Positions 59,451 to 64,000 of a stretch of 64,000 nt of DNA are shown one piece after another. The notes under the pieces are model-generated. The model saw only the letters and a list, made by a program, of their open reading frames with translations. It did not search any database and was not told where the DNA came from. The translations under genes were made by a program, and so were the position numbers. Origin of the DNA: Devosia riboflavina (lineage in GTDB: Bacteria > Pseudomonadota > Alphaproteobacteria > Rhizobiales > Devosiaceae); NCBI RefSeq assembly GCF_000743575.1, contig NZ_JQGC01000006.1, forward strand, positions 1 through 64,000. Direction: 5' to 3'. Positions within the stretch are counted from its first letter, which is position 1. Every line of letters starts with the position of its first letter.

Positions 59451-61720
59451 ACGCCATCCTCCACAATTCCTTCCTGTCTTTCGCCGAGGCGCATGGCTTC
59501 GACGTCAACCAAGAGCTGATCATCGACTGCTTCGCAGGTGGCGGCGGAGCGAGCGAGGGTATGGAGATGGCTATGCGCGACATGCGCGCGGCTGGGCTTC
59601 TTCCTGACGACCACCGTTGCGCTGTCGACATAGCCATCAACCATGATCCCAAGGCCATTGCGATGCACGCCGCCAATCACCCGCGGACTATGCATCTCAC
59701 GGCCGATATCTGGACCGCTGATCCGCTGACTGTGACGGGCGGCATTGCCGTCGGCGCTCTCTGGGCTTCTCCCGACTGCCGCGGCTTCTCCAAGGCCAAG
59801 GGCGGCGCTCCTGTCAGCAAGTCGGTGCGTTCGCTCGCTTGGGTGGTGGCGCACTGGGCCGACCAAGTGCGGCCGCGCGAAATCTACATGGAGAACGTCG
59901 AGGAGTTCCAGGATTGGTGCGATCTCGACATGACGAGCCGGCCCGACAAGAACCTCAAGGGCAAAGAGTTCAAGCGCTGGGTGAAGCGCTTCAAGAAGAT
60001 GGGCTACACGGTCGAATGGCGAGTGCTGCGCGCGAACTTCTTCGGCGCCCCCACGATCCGGAAACGCCTCTACATCATGATGCGCTGCGACGGCGAGCAG
60101 ATCATCTGGCCGGCCGAAACCCATGCGGACCGCAAGTCGGAACAGGTGGCCAGCGGTGAGATGCAGGCTTGGCCGGTGGCTGCCGATATTCTCGATTTCA
60201 ATAGGCCTTGCCCGTCCATCCTGATGACGAAGGAAGAGGCCAAGGCCTACACCAAGGCGACGGGAACCCGCATCATCCGTCCCCTGGCGCGCAACAGTGA
60301 GGCGCGCATCGCCATGGGCACTCTGCGCTATGTGCTGGAGCGGGAAGAGCCGTTCATCGTTACCCTCAATCATGGCGGAGACTGGTTCCGCGGGCAGGGC
60401 GGGCTAGACCGGCCGTTCAATACCGTCGCCGCTGCGCGTGACGCCCACGGGCTCGTCGTTCCCCACCTCAGCGCCTACCACAGCCCCGGTGCTGGCGGCC
60501 TCGACCGCTCGTCGGATGTGAACGAGCCGATCCGCACGATCGATACGGCCCCGCGCCATGCTTTGATCGGTGCGACGGTCGCGCCGCATCTGATGACGAT
60601 GCGGAACTCGGGCAAGCCGTTTGCTGGGGCCGACGAACCAACCCACACCGTGACCGCCGGCGGTGCGGGTCTGAGTGTTGTGGAAGCGGAACTCGCTCCA
60701 TTCCTTTCTCATGGCCAGCACGGAGGTCGGAGCCGGTCGGCTGAGGATCCTGCGCACACAATCGAAGCGTCGACCAAGGACACCAACCAGGTTGTGGCCG
60801 TTTACCTGAACAAGCACACGTCAGGCGGTGTAGGGACTGCGGCCGACGAAGCGGTTCCAACAGTCACGGCCAATAGCTTCATCAAGCGCCCGGGCGGCGC
60901 GTCGCCGCTTGGCGCGACGGCCGTCTACCTGGCCCAGCATAACGGAGGCCCGAGGGCGCCTATCGGTCGTGAGGTTACCGATCCGCTGTCAACTGCAGCG
61001 ACGACGGGATCTCAACAGGCGGTAATCGCCGCGCACCTAGGTCGCCAGTTCGGAAACTCGGTCGGCAGCGACATGGAAGAGCCGGTCGGCGCGATCATGC
61101 CTGGTGGCGGGGGAAAGACGCAGGTTGTTTCCGCGCATATGATTTCGATGAAGGGCAGCGATCGTCGCGCCTCGTCTGTTGAAGAGCCGGCACCGGCTAC
61201 CACTGCGCAAGGTCAGCATACCGGCGTCGTTATGCCTTTCATGACGGCGTATTTCGGTTCCGACGAGGTTGGTGGTGCCCCAGACGCGCCTGTTCGAACC
61301 GTCACCGTCAAGCCGCGCTTCGGTCATGTCGAAGCCGAGGTGGAGGTCGCGCCGCTTACTGACGCTCATCTCGATAGTGCGCGCAAGGTCGCGGCTTTCC
61401 TGCGCAAATACGGCTGCTGGGATGATCGCGAGTTCGTAACCGTCGGCCCGTGGATCGTAATCGACATCGGCATGCGCATGCTGACGCCCCGCGAACTCGC
61501 TCGGGCGCAGGGTTTCCGTGAAAGCTACATCCTGGCCGCCCCCTTCAATGGCGGCTTCCTCACCGAAACCGACCAGCGGCACAAGATCGGCAACTCGGTC
61601 TGCCCCGACATGGCCTATGTGCTCTTCCGGAACAATTACCGCCCAAGGCCCCGCCTTGTCGTCAACAACGATCAAGGGTGGCTGTTCTCGGCGCCCTCGA
61701 CCCAGAGGGCCGCAGCATGA
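59447..61720 (+). CDS. C5 cytosine methyltransferase with repeat-filled insert
   Basis: 757 residues, long for the family. Motif I is LIIDCFAGGGGASEGMEMA; motif IV has the catalytic Cys in WASPDCRGFSKAKGG (the usual PPCQ is PDCR); motif VI is YMENVEEF; motif VIII-like is NFFGAPTIRKRLYIMM. The last part (RMLTPRELARAQGF, HKIGNSVCPDMA) holds motifs IX and X. Between them, residues about 302-633 are nine imperfect repeats of about 35 residues with a core like DEPTHTVTAGGAG, DPAHTIEA, EPIRTIDTA. They sit where the target-recognition domain is expected. Overlaps the next gene by ATGA. Confidence 0.88.
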   Translation: MNAILHNSFLSFAEAHGFDVNQELIIDCFAGGGGASEGMEMAMRDMRAAGLLPDDHRCAVDIAINHDPKAIAMHAANHPRTMHLTADIWTADPLTVTGGIAVGALWASPDCRGFSKAKGGAPVSKSVRSLAWVVAHWADQVRPREIYMENVEEFQDWCDLDMTSRPDKNLKGKEFKRWVKRFKKMGYTVEWRVLRANFFGAPTIRKRLYIMMRCDGEQIIWPAETHADRKSEQVASGEMQAWPVAADILDFNRPCPSILMTKEEAKAYTKATGTRIIRPLARNSEARIAMGTLRYVLEREEPFIVTLNHGGDWFRGQGGLDRPFNTVAAARDAHGLVVPHLSAYHSPGAGGLDRSSDVNEPIRTIDTAPRHALIGATVAPHLMTMRNSGKPFAGADEPTHTVTAGGAGLSVVEAELAPFLSHGQHGGRSRSAEDPAHTIEASTKDTNQVVAVYLNKHTSGGVGTAADEAVPTVTANSFIKRPGGASPLGATAVYLAQHNGGPRAPIGREVTDPLSTAATTGSQQAVIAAHLGRQFGNSVGSDMEEPVGAIMPGGGGKTQVVSAHMISMKGSDRRASSVEEPAPATTAQGQHTGVVMPFMTAYFGSDEVGGAPDAPVRTVTVKPRFGHVEAEVEVAPLTDAHLDSARKVAAFLRKYGCWDDREFVTVGPWIVIDIGMRMLTPRELARAQGFRESYILAAPFNGGFLTETDQRHKIGNSVCPDMAYVLFRNNYRPRPRLVVNNDQGWLFSAPSTQRAAA

Positions 61721-62811
61721 CCCTGTTCCCCCAGCATACGCAGCGTGACATCCGCAACCTGGCGACGGCCTCCTTGTCGATGATCGCCTATTTTTACCAG
61801 TGCGAGGTCTCTGACGTCCTCGGCACCTTGATTACGCAGCCGACCTCCCATGCACCGGCTGCGGCGGCGCCCGTTCCTCCAGCGGACGCCACGGCGGAGG
61901 ACGACGCCCTCTCGTCCTCCGCCGATCAATCCCAAGCGAAAGCTGCTGATGACGCAACCTCAGGGTCTGCGATGTCCGAACCGTCGGCACCGGCCGGCGG
62001 ACCTCAGGAAGCCGAGGCAGTGAGTAGGGTTGGCGGTGACCGGGCACCGTCTGCAACGTCTGAGGGTATGGACGTGACGGCGGGAGAGACCGCACCCAAT
62101 TCGCCAGAAACGGCACCGAGTGGCGAGGAACGGGAAACCGGCTCCGCGGCGGGTGAAAGCCCCGTCATCCGAGCTGCCGGGGATACCGGAGCGCAACCCG
62201 CGGGAGGAGAAAATGTAGCCCCGAAGAAAAGTAGGCGTACGAAAAACTTGGACGCCGCCTTGGCCGGCGGCACCCGAACTGGCGGGACGACCAGTAGCGC
62301 CGTGGGATCCGGCGCGCTCACCGACTTCGACAAGGCCGTGCTGGCGCTGCACACGGCCGATCCGCAGCTTACACGACGGGAGATTGCCGCTCGGCTTGGA
62401 AAGTCTGTCCACTACACCTCGGCTTCCGTGCGCAAGCAGAAGCTGCCCGTTATGACGGGTCGAGCGGGCGACGTCGTCCCAGAGCCACCGATCGATATAT
62501 CGAAACTGCAGCGGGCCCAGCCCAAGAAGCCAGGGCCGATCGATGGCTTCACGCTGAAATACCGCGTCCAGAAGATCCACGAGCAGCACCCGAACCTTAC
62601 TGCGTCGCTCATCGCGAAGCAGCTCGGGGCGAAGGTCTCTAGCGTGTCGACCTACCTGGTGCAGTTTCGCACCGCGCCCGGCGTTGAGGTGACAGACGAG
62701 AGCATGGCGCAGGCGGCCCGGGTGCTGCCGAATGGAGTGGCAGGCGAGGTCGAAGCCCGCATGAGGTCCGACGCGCAAGCCCGCAAAGCTCGGCTCGGGA
62801 AGACCTCTTAA
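61717..62811 (+). CDS. Double-HTH protein of unknown role
   Basis: 364 residues. Residues about 45-195 are low-complexity, Ala/Ser/Pro/Glu rich. Then two homeodomain-like HTH segments: near 199-245 (LTRREIAARLGKSVHYTSAS) and near 277-318 (LTASLIAKQLGAKVSSVSTY). Encoded between two methyltransferases with 4-bp and 1-bp overlaps. Possibly a DNA-binding partner of one of them or a phage regulator. Confidence 0.6.
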   Translation: MTLFPQHTQRDIRNLATASLSMIAYFYQCEVSDVLGTLITQPTSHAPAAAAPVPPADATAEDDALSSSADQSQAKAADDATSGSAMSEPSAPAGGPQEAEAVSRVGGDRAPSATSEGMDVTAGETAPNSPETAPSGEERETGSAAGESPVIRAAGDTGAQPAGGENVAPKKSRRTKNLDAALAGGTRTGGTTSSAVGSGALTDFDKAVLALHTADPQLTRREIAARLGKSVHYTSASVRKQKLPVMTGRAGDVVPEPPIDISKLQRAQPKKPGPIDGFTLKYRVQKIHEQHPNLTASLIAKQLGAKVSSVSTYLVQFRTAPGVEVTDESMAQAARVLPNGVAGEVEARMRSDAQARKARLGKTS

Positions 62812-63479
62812 TGGCCCAGAATACCTCTTCCGCCGTGATGCAGCAGCGTCTGGATCACGGCGACAAGCTCAACTACTTCCCAACGCCGCTTTGGGCCACG
62901 CGCGCTCTTATCCGCTGGATCATTGAGAATATCGGCCCGGTCGAGGGCTTGACGTGTCTGGAGCCCGCGTGCGGTCAAGGGCATATGGCGCGGGCACTGG
63001 CGGAGTTCTTTCAGTCGGTGTCGGCGTCGGATTTGGTCGATCGCGGATACGGCACCCAAGCAGACTTCCTCTTCCCAGACGACACTAGCGAGTTCGACTG
63101 GATCATCACCAACCCGCCGTTCTCGCTCGCCGAGGAATTCATCTTGCGCGCGCTGCTGCGCGCCAGAGTGGGCGTGGCGATGCTCGTCCGCACGGCGTTC
63201 ATCGAAGGGGAAGGGCGCTACCTGAAGCTCTTCCGTCCGGCACCGCCTCGAGCATTTCTACAGTTCGTAGAACGCGTTCCGATGTTCAAAGGGGTGGTCC
63301 GCAACCCTGCAGAACTCTACTGGGACGAAGAAGCACAGAAGTGGCGGCGTCCGTCGTCTGCGACGGCCTATTCGTGGGTGGTCTGGGTCAAAGACCATGA
63401 CGGACGGCCCGAACTGGCCTGGATCCCGCCCAGCCGGCGCAAGCTTGAGCGGCCCGGCGACTATGAGGTGACGCCATGA
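62811..63479 (+). CDS. DNA adenine-type methyltransferase (NPPF)
   Basis: 222 residues. SAM motif LEPACGQGHMARALAEFF at about 50, and NPPF near residue 100 (DWIITNPPFSLAEEF), typical of N6-adenine methyltransferases. N-terminal NYFPTPLWATRALIRWI is common in phage members. Target unknown. Third-domain residues suggest a stand-alone enzyme without restriction partner. Confidence 0.8.
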   Translation: MAQNTSSAVMQQRLDHGDKLNYFPTPLWATRALIRWIIENIGPVEGLTCLEPACGQGHMARALAEFFQSVSASDLVDRGYGTQADFLFPDDTSEFDWIITNPPFSLAEEFILRALLRARVGVAMLVRTAFIEGEGRYLKLFRPAPPRAFLQFVERVPMFKGVVRNPAELYWDEEAQKWRRPSSATAYSWVVWVKDHDGRPELAWIPPSRRKLERPGDYEVTP

Positions 63480-63775
63480 GCCTCGGCGTGTCCCAACTCT
63501 TCGACCTCGAGCACAAGATCCGTGCCGAGGCCGAGCGCATCCGCTTCCGCTGGCCCGCCGAGATGCTTGCAGACCCAAAGGTAGCGGGCGAAGTCAAAGT
63601 CCACGTCCGGAACAAGCGGGCCTTCGCCGACGACCTCGATCAGGTCGGCAACCTGCTGTGCGGCATGCAGGCAGATTGGCCGCTGGTTGGGCCGCTGCTG
63701 CGCAAGGGCTACCTGGCTATGCAGCCGCCCGCACCCATGGACGACAGCCCCACCGAAGAGGATAGCGCGGCATGA
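63476..63775 (+). CDS. Hypothetical phage protein
   Basis: 99 residues ([20 protein letters not shown], later [20 protein letters not shown]). No recognised family. Overlaps the genes on both sides by 4 bp. Confidence 0.6.
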   Translation: MSLGVSQLFDLEHKIRAEAERIRFRWPAEMLADPKVAGEVKVHVRNKRAFADDLDQVGNLLCGMQADWPLVGPLLRKGYLAMQPPAPMDDSPTEEDSAA

Positions 63776-64000
63776 CCGTTCCTCGTCCTACGCTTCGTTG
63801 GCACGGGGGGAAATGGCTGCTCGCGCCCTGGATCATCGGTCATTTCCCTGCGCACAGGGTATATGTCGAGCCCTATGGTGGGGCCGCGTCAGTCCTCATG
63901 CGCAAGCAGCGCTCATATGCCGAGATCTACAATGACCTCGACGATGACGCCGTGAACCTATTTCGCGTGCTGCAGGACGACACCCTTGCCGGCGCGCTCA
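63772..64000 (+). CDS. Dam-type DNA adenine methylase (C-terminus beyond right edge)
   Basis: First 76 residues of a D12-class methylase. The N-terminus has [19 protein letters not shown] (as in Dam LKWAGGK...), then [16 protein letters not shown] and [15 protein letters not shown], all characteristic of Dam. Would methylate adenine, probably in a phage-specific context. Cut by the window edge. Confidence 0.85.
   Translation, partial: MTVPRPTLRWHGGKWLLAPWIIGHFPAHRVYVEPYGGAASVLMRKQRSYAEIYNDLDDDAVNLFRVLQDDTLAGAL

Larger units (their letters stand above)
42015..64000. mobile_element. Prophage, left part (temperate phage in tRNA-Trp)
   Basis: Begins at the tRNA-Trp fragment and integrase, and runs beyond the right edge. 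The modules in order are integration, recombination and nucleotide genes (leftward), immunity (54.7-56.9 kb), and rightward early genes with RuvC-like, SSB and three methyltransferases. No structural, terminase or lysis genes are seen, so virion type is unknown. Confidence 0.9.

Overview
The window is one contiguous stretch of a GC-rich alphaproteobacterial chromosome. The gene set (ABC-transporter-rich sugar and peptide loci, BenE, MobA, a LuxI-type synthase, repABC-free single-copy style) and the protein sequences fit the Hyphomicrobiales, most likely a Devosia-like genus. That placement is inference from gene content; no rRNA or phylogenetic marker was compared. It falls into two parts: ordinary chromosome from 1 to about 42,014, and the left part of a temperate prophage from about 42,015 to beyond the right edge.

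Chromosomal part. 1-6,800 holds cysK (cut by the left edge), a photolyase, a small SRPBCC protein coupled to an Fsr-like MFS exporter, tRNA-Asn, and mobA coupled to benE. A NodB-type lipoprotein follows. 8,104-15,162 is a six-gene operon: a family-5 peptide-type ABC importer, whose second permease and first ATPase are fused in one protein, followed by a creatininase-family amidohydrolase and a nitrilase-family hydrolase. This looks like uptake plus stepwise hydrolysis of an amide or cyclic amide. LysR, NmrA-like, TetR and MMPL genes follow; the TetR/MMPL intergenic region carries a clear operator-like dyad. 20,171-31,647 is a carbohydrate locus: cupin, alpha/beta hydrolase, TIM-barrel isomerase, Gfo/Idh dehydrogenase, two tandemly duplicated sugar-binding proteins, two permeases, an ATPase, and two coupled regulators, the first a fusion of an IclR-like HTH with a periplasmic-binding-protein-like sensor. 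31.7-35.5 kb has small unknown genes, rlmB, tRNA-Gly, tRNA-Tyr and a LuxI-family acyl-homoserine-lactone synthase with no LuxR nearby. 36-41.1 kb is an FGGY kinase divergent from an rbsBAC-type importer.

Prophage part. A 3' fragment of tRNA-Trp (42,015-42,059) lies next to an integrase, so the element entered tRNA-Trp and the intact tRNA copy should lie beyond the right end. The leftward early operon (54,743 down to 42,109) contains RecE-like and RecT proteins, a DEDD exonuclease, a RecD-like helicase, a J-domain protein, an HD-domain protein, an acyl carrier protein, a tiny membrane protein, and a 420-bp block of 10-bp-period repeats. The immunity region (54.7-56.9 kb) has a LexA/CI-type self-cleaving repressor with two coupled downstream genes, one secreted, facing a Cro/YdaS-like gene; matching operator half-sites occur at both the left and right promoters. 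The rightward operon holds RuvC-like, SSB, a C5 cytosine methyltransferase with about nine internal repeats, a double-HTH protein, an NPPF-type methyltransferase and a Dam-type methyltransferase (cut by the right edge). No structural, packaging or lysis genes are in view.

All functional names come from reading protein motifs by eye; no database search was run.
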